Origin: Dicaeum eximium
Lineage: Eukaryota > Chordata > Aves > Passeriformes > Dicaeidae
NCBI GenBank assembly: GCA_013396995.1
Contig: VWZP01002415.1
Location: 1,064,411-1,128,410, forward strand
Direction of reading: 5' to 3'
Length of the DNA stretch: 64,000 bases
The translations under genes and the position numbers were made by a program. Below the pieces are notes generated by a model. It was not told where the DNA came from. It did no database searches and worked only from the letters and a program-made list of their open reading frames with translations. Below, piece after piece: positions 38,531 to 53,281 of the stretch. How positions within the stretch are numbered: the first letter of the stretch is position 1; every line of letters begins with the position of its first letter.

Positions 38531-41500
38531 CTCCTTTTCTTGATCATATGAAAACAGAGCTTTTAGTGATAGTGCAATGAAATCATTGCTCATGCAAAGG
38601 GAGAGCCTTGTCATCCACAATTTCTGAACAGAGAATTTGGGTCATGCCATTTAAAAAAAGGTTTTCTGGAAAGCAGTCTCTTTTTGATACTGGGGCCTTA
38701 ATCCATTCCCCAATCAGACTGAGCATGCATATCATGACAAATCTTTCCTCCATTAAAATCGTTTGCTATCCTAAAATGAATTAGCTGAATCAATATACTC
38801 TTCCCAAGGTTTCCCTGAGGAGGCAGGAGCAGCTGCTAGAGCAGCAAGTGCTGCCTGAACAGTCAGACACCAAGGCAATGAGGCCACCACTGGTGTCACC
38901 AGGGACCCAGAAGCAGACCCTTGTAGGGGACTGGGGGAGAAGGTGGGTACCAAAGTTTTGCTGAGGCAAAACCAAGAATCATCTATGGCAAAGCTGTGCA
39001 ATCCTGGAAATGTATAATTGTAACACAAACTCCAGGACAGCAAGATAAAAAAGAGTGCTGCTGTGTTTTTGGATGTGTCATGCTCTTCTAACTACTTGAT
39101 CTTCTGGAACAGCTGTGTGGAGACTTATCTTCAATTACTCAATTAGATTAATATGTTCTCAAGGCTAGTTTGGGGTAACATTTCTTACTATTTTGTTTCT
39201 TATGCTTGCTAGATATCACAATATGTAATAATGAATGTATTTATTAATGAGTACATTCTCCACCTTTTTCTGAAGACTGTTTTCTTCTAAAGATCTGCAA
39301 TGCTGCAGAGAATAGGAAAGAACAAGGTAAAAAAGAAAAAGTCAGACATAAATAAGTTGAAAAATTTGAGCTGGATTATTTCAATTGGCTTGGTTTGCAC
39401 AAATTAGCAGACTAGAATTTCTGCATAGGTGGTAAATATACTGATTTCTTGAATTTTTTTTTCTAAATTGAAGTTAAAAAAAACCAATGCAATGGAACAA
39501 GCATTTTTTCAGTTGAAAAATATTGTTGGTAGATTTTTATGGCTTAGTATTTTTTCCTCTTTTTCTCTGAAAAGAAATAATTCTTACAGAAAGACTGTAT
39601 AAACACATTGAGCTTTACAATTAATATTTGTTCTCAGCCTCAGAAGAGCCAGTGGTAGAACTTGATTTGGAATTCTCCATCAAAATTATTTTTCAGTAGA
39701 AATAATTCATGTTTTGAAATTAGAAGTGGTATTAGTATGAGTCAACAGTAGAAGGCCCCTAATTTAGTTTGAAAATGAATTATTGACATTTTTGCAATTA
39801 GTTAACTGAAAGTTTGAAAAGTGAATTTTTTTTGAAGTGTAGCTTTAAAAAAAACCTTCTGGTCATAATCATTATCTGATTTGTACTAAAAATTGCAAAT
39901 CAATATAAACACATTTGGAGTGTTTTCAAATTACTGACTATATGTATATGAATTTTTCATAGTTTATAGGTCTTTTTCCTGATTATTTTAATAGGATAGT
40001 ATTTTGAAATTTAAAATTATTTTTGTCCATCTACCCCATTTCCTTGTGATGTTTGCTTGTTGTAAAGTATCAGCTGCTCTTTCAACTCATCTCCTTAAGT
40101 AGTGTTTACATGAGACTTTCACTCAGTAAGCAGCTGAAGGAGTTTCTGTTTGTGTGTCAGGAGTACACACTTGTACAAGTTGCAGATTTATGTATTGTGA
40201 AACGGCTCAATATGGTTATGAAAATCTCAGTTGTTTGATTAATGATGGTTATTTCATCAGCAAATAATATAATTTTCAGTATATGACACTGATTCCTTCT
40301 TATGCATTTTCTTTTTCATTATCAAATTGACGGTGCATTTAAATATCAAGGTTGTATTGCTTTCCTTGGTAGCCATTTGAGCTGTTAGGATTGTTCTTTT
40401 TATAAAAATTGGGTCTTTTCTTAAAACCTCTTGCTTTGTTCAGCACAACTTTAATTGGTGGGACATGTCTCCTTTCATCACAGCAGGGGACACTGTGTAT
40501 TTGCGGGATAAACTTGTCCCATATTAGCAATGTGGAATTCTTTGAGCTTCTTTGCATATGTTGATAGTGCCTTTTGTGATGGTAAGTGTTGGGGAATTCT
40601 GTCAGCAATAGTATTTTTTTCCTCAATAGTTAATTCATATCCTGTAAATATGCTGTTCCCATTAAGCCTAAATGCTATTTTTATTGTCTATGAATATAGG
40701 ATATGTTGATAATAGCACAAAAATAAACTAATCTGTAATTAATGGATGATATTGATGACTGAAATGCCAACACTATAACTCACATTTTGCTGCTTAAAAG
40801 AGAATCTCCCATGGTTGCTGTGTTGAAAGCTCTTAGGGTCGTTTGGAACTTGTGTGTGTAAGAGTTTATTCGGGGAGTTGGAGCTGTGAAAGCACTCAGA
40901 CTGTGTGAGTCTCCACATGGCATACTGCAGGTTTGAGACATGGAGAACTTTGGTGGGAATCTACCAAGGCAGGTCAGGCGCCAGGGCTCCTTGTGAAACG
41001 TCTGCTAAGGGAACTTGTGGGCTCCAGTGAAGAGGAGAGCTTTTAGTGTGGGAATTTAAGTCAGGTTTAGGTAACAAAGTGCTCACCTTGGTCTGGTGTA
41101 GCTTTAGATGTGCATGGAAAAAGGAACCTAGGCAATTTAGGAGTATTAGTGATAAAAGCTTATGTATCTATGTATATATTTTTATGTCTTCACATTACAT
41201 ACCACTGTTTGATCCAAGTCCCACTTCAGATGCCTCACTTAATTTTTAAATCTTACTCTTTCCTTCTTATTTTATCTAAAGATGTGTGTTGATATAAATT
41301 ATCACTTTAAATTACTTTTTTATTTATCATATGAGCAATCTTGACTACTTTACTTGTGAGTGCTCTGCTGTGCCCATTAGAGGATATAAAGAGGAGAGTG
41401 AACATTTTGTTATTTCTCTAGGAAAATTAATTTTCTGATTTTTAATCCTGCCTAAAGAAAACCACACTGCATTGCAGTTACACTATCAAATCCTCTTTAT

Positions 41501-44500
41501 TTCATGGCATTTTTAAGGTTGATCTTATTTTTATCTATTAAAAAAAAATTGATTTTAGACTCAATTTTATCTGAGGAGGACAGGAGTGAATATTCAGAGA
41601 GGCTGTTTGGAACCTACACTATTCTATGTGAAAGAGCAGCAAGGAAATAATTTACCTAGGAAAATTTTTTTTAAGAAACCTGCCAGCAAGCTTTTTCCTT
41701 CCTATAAGGTTCACATTTAAACAGTTTGTAATGTTGACTTTTGGCCAAAAATGTCTCTTTCTCCTTCTATGATGGAAAGGAACAGCTCAGTAATAAAAAA
41801 TACTAATTTCTATGTCTTTCACATTCACGTCTTAGAAGACATGCAATTTATAGAAGAAAATTACAAATCACATTATGAACTGCTTAAGAATTTCAAGGAA
41901 AAAAGCAACTTCTGGAAGAAAACATGAAACATATATAGGGACTAATATTTTTTCAGAAACTTACGCATGGTATTTCCTTCTTTTGATATGATGTATAAAA
42001 AATACATGAATGTTTGTGACATCTCATAGAAGAAGTTTTAAAATTGAATGGCAATTTTCATCATGAAAATAGAAGGAAATTTGTTGGTAAGGTCAAAAGA
42101 AAATGTCAATATTTCTTACGTGGACTATTTGAAGGAAAGTATATGACTGCATCCAAACTGTTACTAACCTAAATACAAATTCACCTACACATTTGTCTAA
42201 CAAAGCACATGATTTAATCAAATTACTAAGGTGCATTGGTGAGAGATTCTGAGGGAGTGGATATGAACTGGTCTTCCATGACCACATTGCAGATGCCAGG
42301 GTTGGAAGTGGCGGTGCCTAATCTTTTTGAAGGATAATTGGGATATGCTCATTTGAAGCACCAGGTTCATAGCATGGGAGAAATCAGAGATCAATTATTA
42401 CTCCTGATTCACAGTGCGTTCAAGCTGTCCTTATGACTCGTCACTGAGACCATAATTTGATTTGTCAGGCACATTGGATGTTATTAAAGTAAAGGATTTC
42501 AGTTACCTTAGTGCACATGCAAGGTGTTACCAAGATCTTTGTGAAAAGAGCCAAGAGGACTGTGGCACTAGTGTGGCACTGCAGGTGAAGGAGCTGGAAA
42601 ATTTCCCAGTTTTGTAATTGGGTGGTGAATTAATTGTATATAGTTGTCCACAGAGGGCATTAACTAACAAAATGCATCTCTCACATTAAACGTTAAAGTT
42701 GATATGAGCACCTTGTTCAAGGAAAAGAGGAATTAACAGTTTAGACTGAGGGCTCTGTCGTGCTACTGGTGTTATTATATTATTTTTTATTATCTAGTAT
42801 GAAAAATTCATTACCATCTGGATCCCATTTTACATGATACTGTATATTCATTTAAACTAAAAGAAACCTATACAGAATTATGAAAACAAAAGAGGAAAAT
42901 ATTGAAAACTAGCTAGATATAGGAGACTAAAAGAAGTAAATGTTGTACGATTCCAGCATACTTTAGAAACCTTTTATGAATGAGTAAAGCATAAGAAAAT
43001 CTTATTTGGGATTCTCTGGAAATGTTCCTTGGAAAAAAAAAACTTCATTATTATTTCACCAAAAAAGGCAAGTACTGATCTGATCATGAGAACATTTAGA
43101 ATTTAGTGATCCTCAACTGTTTTCTGTTCCATTATTTTGCAACTGGTGAAGTTGGTACAAATGCATGATCTCTTTATATAGGAGGGGTTGCCTCTTTTAT
43201 ATAATCCCGATGAATTTAGGCATATCTAAAGGAGTTTTTTTTTCAAACTTTTGGTGAATTATGTATTATTTCTTACAAAATAAATGTATGAAGGGCCATA
43301 AACTCTGTTAAGGGCCTGTGTTCTGGGCATTTTACAGCAGTCCAATTTTAAAATACCTATTTTCAGACATTTAAGAGCAACAGTTTAGAAAATGTGTGAT
43401 TCATGAAAGTCCTTCTATAAACATCCATTAGCAGCTGGTAAACCCTTTAAGCCTTTTAGGCTGCTCCTTTGAATTTTTAGAAATATTCATAATAGTGAGT
43501 AGCACCCATTACTAGGATTTTTTAATGTTTTCTCCTGTCAAGGAATGTATTTCTATTGGGATCTAATTCTAACCCTTAATATGTTGATTTTTTTTTAAGA
43601 AGAGCAAATATTAGTAAATGCATAGCTAAACTTACAAATTAAGTCTACTTGTAATTAAGTCAATGTAAATTTCCATATGCTTAGTAAATTTCATAATCCT
43701 GAAGATAATAATTACCATACCTGTCTTACAGTGGCCTTACTTTCAAAACAGGTGGGATATTCTCTTTTTGTTTTTTATTAATGGGTTTTGGACAAATAAT
43801 AAGAGCAGTTACAAAATGTTATGAAGAGCAAAACTGTGTTCAAATTTACCAATGCAGACTTAAAAAACTATAAGTTTCTGTCCTTGCAGGTAAGGGTAAA
43901 CAAAGAACTAATTTTCAATCTGTCACACGCAGGCTACAGATCTGAAGATGAGGCAATTAAAAAAGTTCTTCAACTTCTGAATTGCACTTACATGAAACTT
44001 TACAAAAAAAAAAAAAAAAAGGAAAATATTTAAGATATTGACACTGAAACTTCATTTTCTGAAAGATGCCATTTTTGTCTTTTTCCATCAGACAATCGCA
44101 CGATGTCTGAAGGGCAAATATATAAAAGTGTGAATGTGCTTAAATAATAGTCTCAGAAGGAGAGGGAAAGGAATTCTTTTAGAATTTAACCAGTTGTAAA
44201 GATGACTCATCAGACTGTGCATCCCAAAACATTTTATCTTTGTCTCTGACATGCCCTTAGTCATTCTATGATTTCCCTTGGTCTCTTCATGATTATTAAA
44301 TATTGAAATATTGTCAAATATAGTGTGTACTCTATATGTATATTGATATTATTTTGTAATCTGCATTATGAACACTGGGAATAGTCAGCTGTTGTTCTTG
44401 CTAAATTGGCATCCTCTCTGAGAAGTAAAAGTATGAATGCATAAAGTACTGTCAAATATGAGAGGGCTTTCCAAACTAAATAGCATCAGTGACACCAAAG

Positions 44501-45673
44501 TCCTTTCAAAATACTGTGAAACCTTTCACAGATCTCCTTCTGCTAATGGTAACTACTATGGTTCCTATCAATTCAATTGATGGTACCAAGCAATTGGATT
44601 TTCCAAAAACTTGAGCAAGGGAGAGTTATGGATATGCAGTATGCATTTAAGACTGTGGCTATTCAGCCTGAGGAACAGCTGCCTTCCTTTGGATTAGGGA
44701 AGGAAGCTGAAGCTGGTGATCTAGGTTTGTTTTGTTTCACTTCTGAAGTGAAATTAAATACAGAATGGCAGTTAAAAGGAATCTATTAGGGAAATTATTG
44801 ATATTTTCATTCCTACTAAAAAAAATTCTTAAATTATTTAAAAATCTGCTTACAAGAACCCTTTGGAATATATTTTACAAGCATTTACAAAAAGGATGGA
44901 ATATTCATGTGAAAGACCTTTAGTTCTTTAGCTTCATCCTTCCTTATTCTCTTCACTTACTCTTTCCTCAGTTTTTGGATGAGAGTTTCTACCAATGTTG
45001 GTAATACAAAAATCAAACCAAACAAAAAAACCCCAAAACACAACAACAAACCCAACAAGACAAACAAACAAAAACCTCACAACAAACCCTGAATATCAAC
45101 AGAAGATTTACAGAGGAACGCAATCAAGAATGATGTTGCAAATCAAGCATAGAATCAGACCATCAAAAATTCAAAAACTTTCAGCTGTTTGCAATTACGG
45201 TGGTAATTGCTATTTTAAAATGTTTTCCTTCTTCCAAAGAAACTCCATGTTGTTAGCTGAAATTCTAGGGATTTTAAATCACAGCAAATCTCTGTGCAGC
45301 TGATGAAGGCTAAATATTACAGGCAATCAAAACAACATATTATCTACATATTTCAGCTGATTAAAAAAAAAGTAGCTTTTGGAACTTCTTTAAGAAGTTA
45401 TTTTACTATGTAGCTCTAGCTAATTACAGCATATTTTTCAGACCAAAACATTAGCATTAGATATTTTAAAGCAAAATATGATGGATTTTTAAGGAAATTG
45501 CACCTGAGGTCTTTGCTGTGTTATTTTAGTCTAAGAAATTTTTCCTTTTCTTTCTGTTGTGAATCAGTTTTGCAGTGAAGTCTTGGTTGTAAACAATATG
45601 TAGTATATAAAAATAAAGTTTCCTTAAAAATACTGTAATTTAAAGATTGATGTATCAACATTACATAGTATGA
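38531..45673. other. Non-coding DNA with two GC-richer patches
   Basis: The block 38800-38960 is GC-richer and carries - strand frames (38771-39043) rich in Ala/Ser/Pro with no recognised domain. The block 40800-41050 is also less AT-rich. An A/C-rich simple tract lies at 45003-45090 and gives rise to a spurious Lys/Asn/Thr-rich frame. An A run of about 18 lies near 44005. No exon is supported. Confidence 0.4.
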
Positions 45674-45766
45674 GTGGAAGGTGTTCCTGCCCATGGCATA
45701 GGGGTTGCAATTGGATAATTTTTAGAGTCCTTTCAAACCCAGGCCATTCAATGGTTCTGTGATTCT
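45674..45766 (+). mobile_element. CR1 LINE 3' terminus
   Basis: The sequence reads 'GTGGAAGGTGTTCCTGCCCA', then 'GGGGTTGCAATTGGATAATT', 'AGAGTCCTTTCAAACCCAGG' and 'CCATTCAATGGTTCTGTGATTCT'. This is the sense 3' end of CR1 with the (ATTCTRTG) tail. It is about 93 bp and strongly 5'-truncated. Confidence 0.9.
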
Positions 45767-47242
45767 GCTGGGTTTCTTTTAGCAACAGTTCATTTGTTGA
45801 TGTCTGAAGAACAGATATAAATGTACTATTGTCTGTTTTACCAATACCCAGCAAATTTACAGAACTTGTTTTGAATAAATATTTAAGAAAAAAAGCAAAT
45901 GAATATTTTTATAACAAGTATTATATACCCACTAAGTCTGCATGAAGCAAATGCAAAGGATTGGCAGAGCAGTGATGACACAGCACTGATACCACTGCAG
46001 TAGGATCAATGTTGCTGGCAGAGCCCTGTGTGGAATTTTTTTGAAGTTGGAGGCAAATTTTTAGTGCAGGATCCTGACTTACAGACCTTATTTACAGAAC
46101 AGTCAGAATGAGCAACTGTATTAAAGTACTAAAGTTAAACTGTGTAAGTTTTGTGCTGTGTTTGGTGTTTCGTTTGTTTGTTTGGTTTTGTTTTTTCCCT
46201 GAAGTGGGGCCGGAAGGTGTCTGTAAGTTTAGGATAAAGGAAAGTCTTTAGACACCAAAATAACTGCAACTAACTGTTGGTATAAAATTGCAACTTTGGT
46301 TAATCTGTTAAACACATAATTTTGTACTCACTGATTCATACCATTGAGGCCAAGAGCTTCATAAATATTTAGCATATTTAGTGACACTTTCAGACAAAAT
46401 AAAGCAAATAACCTTAAAAAGGAAGCAAAAAGGGTTCACAGGCTGAAACCACATTAAACCATGTAGTGTTGTTTAATCTGTAGTACTAAATTATTAAATC
46501 TTTTAAGGAAGGGAAATCTCATATAATTGAAAGAGTATTTGGGAAAATGACTTTTCAACATTAGAGTAAATCTGTTAAGAGTGAAAAGATGATTTTAATC
46601 AGGGCATGTATGTTGGGGATTTTGTACAAGTAAGCTAGTCTTGTGAATCATTGAAGAGGGTCACTTGAAACTTATTTTTATGATATGCAGGATATAGGAA
46701 GGTTAGGGAGGAAAAAAACTATCATGCCTTTTGAGTTTTAAGTATATGTTGCTTTTCTGAGTTCATAAGTAGCTTATTTTTTTTATAACTAAAAAGTGTG
46801 CTAGAAAAAAACCCAAAAATATATTTGGATCACATTTACAATATTGCTACATATTTATAAACAGACCTCTCATACATCATCTTATGCATTAGCAATAAAG
46901 GGATTTCAGCAGAAGTCTTTGGTTTGTAGGACCTATAAACCTGAAATTTATTATGAAAGAGATACCACAGAGGTTTTTCACTCATACAAGATGTCTCTAA
47001 ATCTGATATGACATGATACTATATGAATGAGAAAACAGTCATGATTTCAGATATAAAACGCCTGAAAGTAAAACTGTAATATTGCAGCCATACTTGGGAA
47101 AAGCACCACTCATTTTATTCTATGGAATTCCTGAGCCAGCTGATAGATTAATCACTTTTGACAGTAACTCACTTTTTGACCCGTGTGGCAAGAAGAATGT
47201 CACAGCAGCAGAAGAGGTTCTGTGATAATTGGAAAGTGAAGC
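45767..47242. other. Non-coding AT-rich DNA
   Basis: No gene, RNA or recognised repeat family is visible. A T/G-rich run (TTTGTTTG type) lies near 46170-46198. Confidence 0.4.
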
Positions 47243-47350
47243 GGACTTGGTGGTGCAGTAGGTTAGTGCATTAGCCTTTCCCCTCTGGAGACCTTGGTTC
47301 ACATTCTGCCTTAGGGTCACTAGTGAAAATTCGTGCTTTGGTATCCTGCC
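47243..47350 (+). mobile_element. tRNA-derived SINE fragment, family uncertain
   Basis: TGGTGCAGTAGG (within 47250-47262) fits the RNA polymerase III box A pattern TRGYNNARNNGG. About 30 bases downstream, GGTTCACATTC matches box B (GGTTCRANTCC) with a few changes. Between them, TTAGTGCATTAGCCT and GGAGACCTT resemble the MIR/CORE-SINE type head rather than the Ile-type head at 7203. The 3' part is not recognised. It is an old copy with no clear poly-A or tail repeat. The alternative is a decayed tRNA pseudogene. Confidence 0.5.
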
Positions 47351-50300
47351 TCTATTTGTACATATGACAAAAAAAGACCCCTGTTTGGAAAAATGTTGTC
47401 TTTCTTCACTATAAAACGCTGTATTGGCCAGGATCTTAGGGCCAGTGTGCATTGGTAGAGAATTTAAAGAGCTTTTATTCCTGCAATATGTGCCAAGATC
47501 ACCTTTCTGAAAGAGCATTCACTCGATATATTACTAAAAGAACAAAAAAAGGGAAAATCTTCTAAGCTGATATGCATGAAAATAATGCAAATAATGAAGG
47601 AAACTCATCTGCAATATAAAAGCTGCAGTGATATTTTCCCCATTTCCATTTGGAATTAACTCCTGCTAATCTCTCTTGCACTGAAGTTATATTTATCTTA
47701 AACTGTTTTACTTGAACCTCCTTCTGACTAAGATTTTCAAGTGCCAGAGAAGTGCTATTTCATATGCAGTGGAGTGGAGCAGTGATGACATCCAGTGATT
47801 AATTAATTCAAAAAGTACATGTTCCCTAAAGGTATCCTGGGAACCACTTTCCAAGCCTCTTTAGAAGAAACATATTGCCTGCATTTACAGGTGGTAGTAA
47901 GCTGAATATAGATTGGTTATCAGTGATGTACTGCTTTTTACTGCATCTGAAGTACTTACTCTTATTGCCTTGTAACAAGGGTGCTGCAACTAATTGTGCT
48001 TAATGATCCAGTGCAAAGAGCCTGAATTTTGTATTATTAACTCCTCCTATGTTTATCTTTTCATCTCCCTCAAAATTTACAAGTTCCAAGTTACATTAGG
48101 GATTTGAAACTCTGTGTGAACACCTAAACTTGAAAATCCTCACAAAAATGTTAACTGTGTTTACAATTGTGGGAGCTTCCCTCTTTAAACATGAATTAAA
48201 TGTTCAGGATCAGTCCAGCCTGAGAACCTTGGTGACTAAAACAGTCTGTTTAAGGATGCAAGAGGCATCAGGGAAGAGCCACAATTTTATACCTCTCTTC
48301 CAGGCAAGAAGCAATAACAATTATGGCTCCGTCTCTGGAGCAGATGACAAGAATTTTCACCTAACCACAATATCCATTCTCTATCCCTTTTTGACAATAG
48401 TTTCCCTCTTACTTTAGGGAAATATGGAGTAGAGATTAAAACCTACTTTCTGCTTTTTCCCTTCAATAATTAAAAAACAGATAGAGGGAGTAAACAGAAG
48501 AAGCAAAGGATTAAGGGAAAAAGACCAGACAGATGACACTTGAACAGAAAGCAGAAGACAAGAACAGGGCTCTTTGACTGATAAATCTTTCTTTTCAACT
48601 ATGCTAGCCAAAGAAAGCCTGAATAAGCATCAACAAATAAAGAAACTTTAATTTAAATTTATACTTTTAAGTACAACCTTTTAAGTCACCTTTTAATAGG
48701 GGAATAAGAGCCTTCATTTGAGACATTTTCTTTGCTTGCATGAAAAATCTTCCAGAATTGTGAATGCCTTTAAGTGGCTTCTATAGTAGAGTAGACCCTA
48801 GATCTCTTTTAAGTGTCTTAGATTTCTTTGAATTGTTAGGTTTCTTCAGTGGTTAGGTTTTGTTGTTGCCGGGGCTTTTTTGTGTGTTTTTTGATAATTT
48901 TGGGGTTTGAGTGTTTTTTTTCCTAAACCAGATAGAGTTGATTTGAAGTCCTGAATAAGAAGGAGAAGCAATAAAGGACTGAACTGTGATTTTTCTATAC
49001 ATTGTAATGTTCACATAAAGGAGTAAACTAAGATAGGCTTTCTCTTGGTACACCTGCATCTTGCCAGATAAGCAAATGGAGAACTATGGGTTGCAGGATG
49101 TTGGTAAATAAAAAACCTGAAATAGTCCTTCAACAGCTTAAGCAAGTTGGTTCAGAATATAACTTTTAATTTTTTATTGTAATTGTATATCTGATGCCTT
49201 AAACCAAAAACCTTACAAATAATTCTCTCCCTAAATCGAAATACTTACTTATATACAGCACATTTTCATCATTTGTTCACTTATGCTGCATCACATCACA
49301 AGTGAGAATCTAAATGAAGTGAAAGATAGCTGGTTTGATAAAGGCCTCCTGATGTTAAAGTTGTAGAAAGAAGAATAGTACTGTGTGCTTCTTCTGGAAG
49401 CCTGCATGAACCTCCCAATGAATTTTTTAGGACTGTTAGTTTTTGCTTAGCCCTCTTTTCTCAGAAGCCAGACTGTATTTTTACTCAAATTTAAGTCTTC
49501 AGTGGTCAACAGTGCTTCTCACTAATAAGTGGCTATTCATTCTGGGACAGCTGAAATTTGTCTGTGTTTGTTCCTATGCTCTCACAGATGTGTAGAATTT
49601 AAACATGCTAATTTTAGAGGTTCTTTTAGGTTTTGTTTTTAATTGTGAAAAATAGAAGGTAGAGGTAATGTAGCAGTTGCAATGAAGTGTTCAGATTTCT
49701 AGCTGTTAACAGAAGTGTGTGTACTTCTGGATTTGATATTGAGTTGAGAAAATAATCTGACAACTTATTTTGACACCACTTAAATATTGGTGTGGTGTTT
49801 TTTTAAGTTTCAGTGTTGTTAGGTATGATGCACAGAAGCAGGGTGAGAAAGTGATTTCATGCTCTATTTCTCCAGATGAAGTTTTGTGCTTTGTTGACGA
49901 ATACTGACATGTAAACCCAAATTGCAACTTCCCAAATCTAACAATGATATATTAAAAAATTGTTTATAGAAGCCAGAGGTGGACATTTATAGGCCATACA
50001 AAACTTTTGAAATTAGTTACCTTATCCTGGAACAGGTTAGTTTGAAAAAAATTAGCCTTGATTGGTTTTAGTACTTCTAGGATGATGACTGGTTTTTATG
50101 CTTTCTAAATAGGTTGTTTGGTGCCAAATTTTTAATTATATTGAACAAAAAAAAAAAAAGTTAATAAAACCTGGTGATTATGTTGGTGTTTTATTTTAGA
50201 ATGGAATTTTCTCGATTGTCTATTATCAAATAAGATTACAGTACTTGGAAGGATTTAAAAGGACAAAGTTATCTAATCCATGAATGTAAGTGTTCATCTA

Positions 50301-53281
50301 TAGCTTTTACTTTTGAAATCTCTTGAGTAACTCTGTCTTTGCTATTACTTAACCCAGAATTTTACCACATAACTGTTTTTGGGTTTGGTTTTGTGTTTGT
50401 GGGTTACTGTAATAGTCATGGCTCTATCCATGGCTCATGATGTCTCTGAGAACAGAGCAAATAGGAATGAAAACCTCTCCAGTCAGCCATTAGTCAGTGG
50501 TAGCCCAGCCACAGCCTTTAATCATTAGCTTACTGTATTTTGGCTCCTTACTGGGTTGATAAATTTTCTACATGCAATTTAAGAAAATACAGTTTTAACT
50601 TTAAGTAAAAAAAAGAAAGAAATGCTGCATATTTTTACTGGGAAAAAACTTCCTAAAAGAAGTTCCACCCAGCTCTACTCAAAGTAATTTATGGCTGTCA
50701 TTCTTGCATAATCTCAAAAAAGATTGTCACCTAATATTATAGCAAACTATTGTATTAGGCTGGTTATCTGGCCAGATATATATTTTGAGCTATTTCTAGT
50801 GCTTAATATTTATCTTTGTTTCCTGAGGTAGTTCTGTGAAGATGGAATTTGATTCCATTAAAGAAAGCGAATACTGTGGGCTGTATATTGTGGTTTGTAT
50901 ATTGTTAACCCACAACTTTGGGGTATGAGAAAAAATGGTGGAGAATGAGAAAAATTAGGTTATTAGTTTGATAATAGCAGCAAAACATTTAATAATGTGT
51001 CAGATAACATTATCAAAAGGTTTATGTAGCTGCCTACATTCCTAATGAGAATTTCTGTAAAACAGTCATAATCACTGGCTCATGATAAAGTATCTGAGGC
51101 TTCAGATGTTTGGTCCTACAAGCACTTATATCATAATAGTGTATAAGTAGGTTTACTAAATAGTTATAAATGTAATTATGGAGCTCTGATATAAAATTGT
51201 TTCAGAGGCAAAGTTTTTTCAGTCAACAATAATGGAATACTGCTGGATGAAGTAAAATTATGGCATTCTCTCTTCATTATAGAAACCAGAATACTGCTAA
51301 TAAGAGTATTAAAACTTAGAATGAAAATAAATTTTATAGGCCCTTCTTCAGGCTCTGTTCTTTGTTGCTTGGAATGTAGAAATTAGGTAACTGTGGGTGG
51401 GTAAGGCTTTGAGTTGACTTTCTCATCCTGCACCCTTGATAGACTCTGCGGCAAAATGTTCCCAGTCATAACTCTACATGACATGAGGGTTATAGCCTGA
51501 TTATGTGACTACAGCCAGGTGCTGTACACCTGACAGATTTCAAGAGGTATAGAAAAGGTGTTAAAGAAGTGTCTCAGTTCTCTGAAGTCCATATCAGAAA
51601 GGAATTGGCTACCTCTGCAAGTATTTCTAACTCTGTTGTGCTAAAAACAAATCTGTTGAAGTTTGTCTTTCATGTATTTAGAAATTTTTAAAGGAATGAT
51701 TCCTTCAAAATGACAGTGACTCTTGAAAGGATAAAAGCTTAAGAAAACACATAACATACTGAAATATGCACACATATTGTACCTCATCTTGCCTAGTTCT
51801 CCATGAAATGTCAAAAGAACCTCCTACTGTGATATGTCTGTGAGCTCTGCAAGACTGATTAAATTTCTATATAATGTCAATTGTTGCATCCTGTGAACCA
51901 TAAATTATAAAATTTGTTTCTATTTTATCACTCCATAAAATGGTTTAAAACTTTTTTCTTATCTGATACAAAGAATAAATGGTGACTCTCATTTTATTTG
52001 TGGCAATTTTATGCACATGGAGAAACAGAATACAAGTGTGGAGTATATTCCTTATATATGTGTGTGAAAGAAATAGATTAAGAAAGCATTTACTACAATA
52101 AAATATATAATATTATAATTTATTTCTCAATTTTGCAACATCCCAAAATAAGGGAAGAAAATTAGGTGCCCAGAGCTAGATATGTTAAGGTCCCTTGAGA
52201 GCAGAACAGAGAATATTCAGGCTGTAAGAGAATGCAGTTTCCTCCCTTACACTTTTAAGTAGTGGAATAGAGAAGTATAATCAGGAGATTGCTGTTAGAG
52301 AAGATTTGCTTTGTGACAGAAACTAGTGCTAAAAGGGCTCATGGTCATTTCTCACACCACTTCAGAATGTGTGGTTTCTCTTCAGAGTCTCAACTTACAC
52401 ATTTAAATAATATTCAATGTTTTTGACCTTTTGGCACCACACACCAAGAGGCTCATGTGAGGAATCTGTTCCTCTTGAATTGCTGACTGTAGTTTAAGTC
52501 CATTGTTCAGAGAATTTCAGGATTAGGAATTTCAAACTGAGACGAATGTAATAAAAATGCCTTTATTCTCATTCTCATCTCTGTCTCACACTCTGTCACT
52601 CTCTCTCACAGGGTTTTGTACCGCGGCTCATCACCATTGCATCTGAGTGCATTCCAAATAAAATAAATAACAGTAGCAAAGCCTCTAGTGAACATCATGG
52701 GGAACATCAACATCGAGAGGCAGGGCTTATAAATCTGCATGCAACACAGTATGAACGTGCTTAGATTGCTTTCAGACTGGAGCTGGCTCACATCCAACTC
52801 TTGAGTAAAGTGTACTTGAGTGACTCCAGGTCTATATTCTCTTTATGTATTTTCATTTGAGTTGATGTCTCTTTCAGGGCAGGGATACAGTGGAAGAAAG
52901 GTGAAAGAGGGAGGACTGTTTGTAACAACTTTGTGCTTGTGATAACTGTGCAAAAATTTTTTATTCAGATTGTTACTCGCCTAGTTATGAATATCCCTGT
53001 AATTTCTTGTGTTATTCCTCAACAAGAATAAGCATAACTTCAATAACTTTTCTTATTTTAAAATATTGCCATAGAATTAATTTGATTTTTTTCATGTAAA
53101 ACCACATGCATCTATATTTTTAAATTTTTATGGTTTCTTGTATCTTTAGTATTGTAGTTATCCTGAACAATATGCCATTAAGCAAGGAGCAAATGTAACT
53201 TCATCGTAATGTAGTGACTTTCAAAAATGTAATATTAATTTTGATAATGGATCATAAACAGAAGCTTCTAGGAGAATGAAT

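Noticed and set aside
44600..44710. Words such as AAGACTGTGGCTATTCAGCCTG, which recall the CR1 stretch GGCTGTTCAGCCTG
   Set aside because: The similarity covers only about 20 bases and the flanks do not follow CR1 order.
47120..47518. A 132-codon open frame on the - strand, the longest in the window
   Set aside because: It runs antisense through the tRNA-derived SINE and has no domain or splice support.
48130..48417. A 95-codon + strand open frame with a hydrophobic start and end
   Set aside because: It has no homology I recognise and no flanking splice sites; it is likely a chance frame.
52613..52762. A CT-rich acceptor followed by an open frame of about 50 codons on the + strand
   Set aside because: No plausible donor follows before the stop, and the peptide matches no known family.
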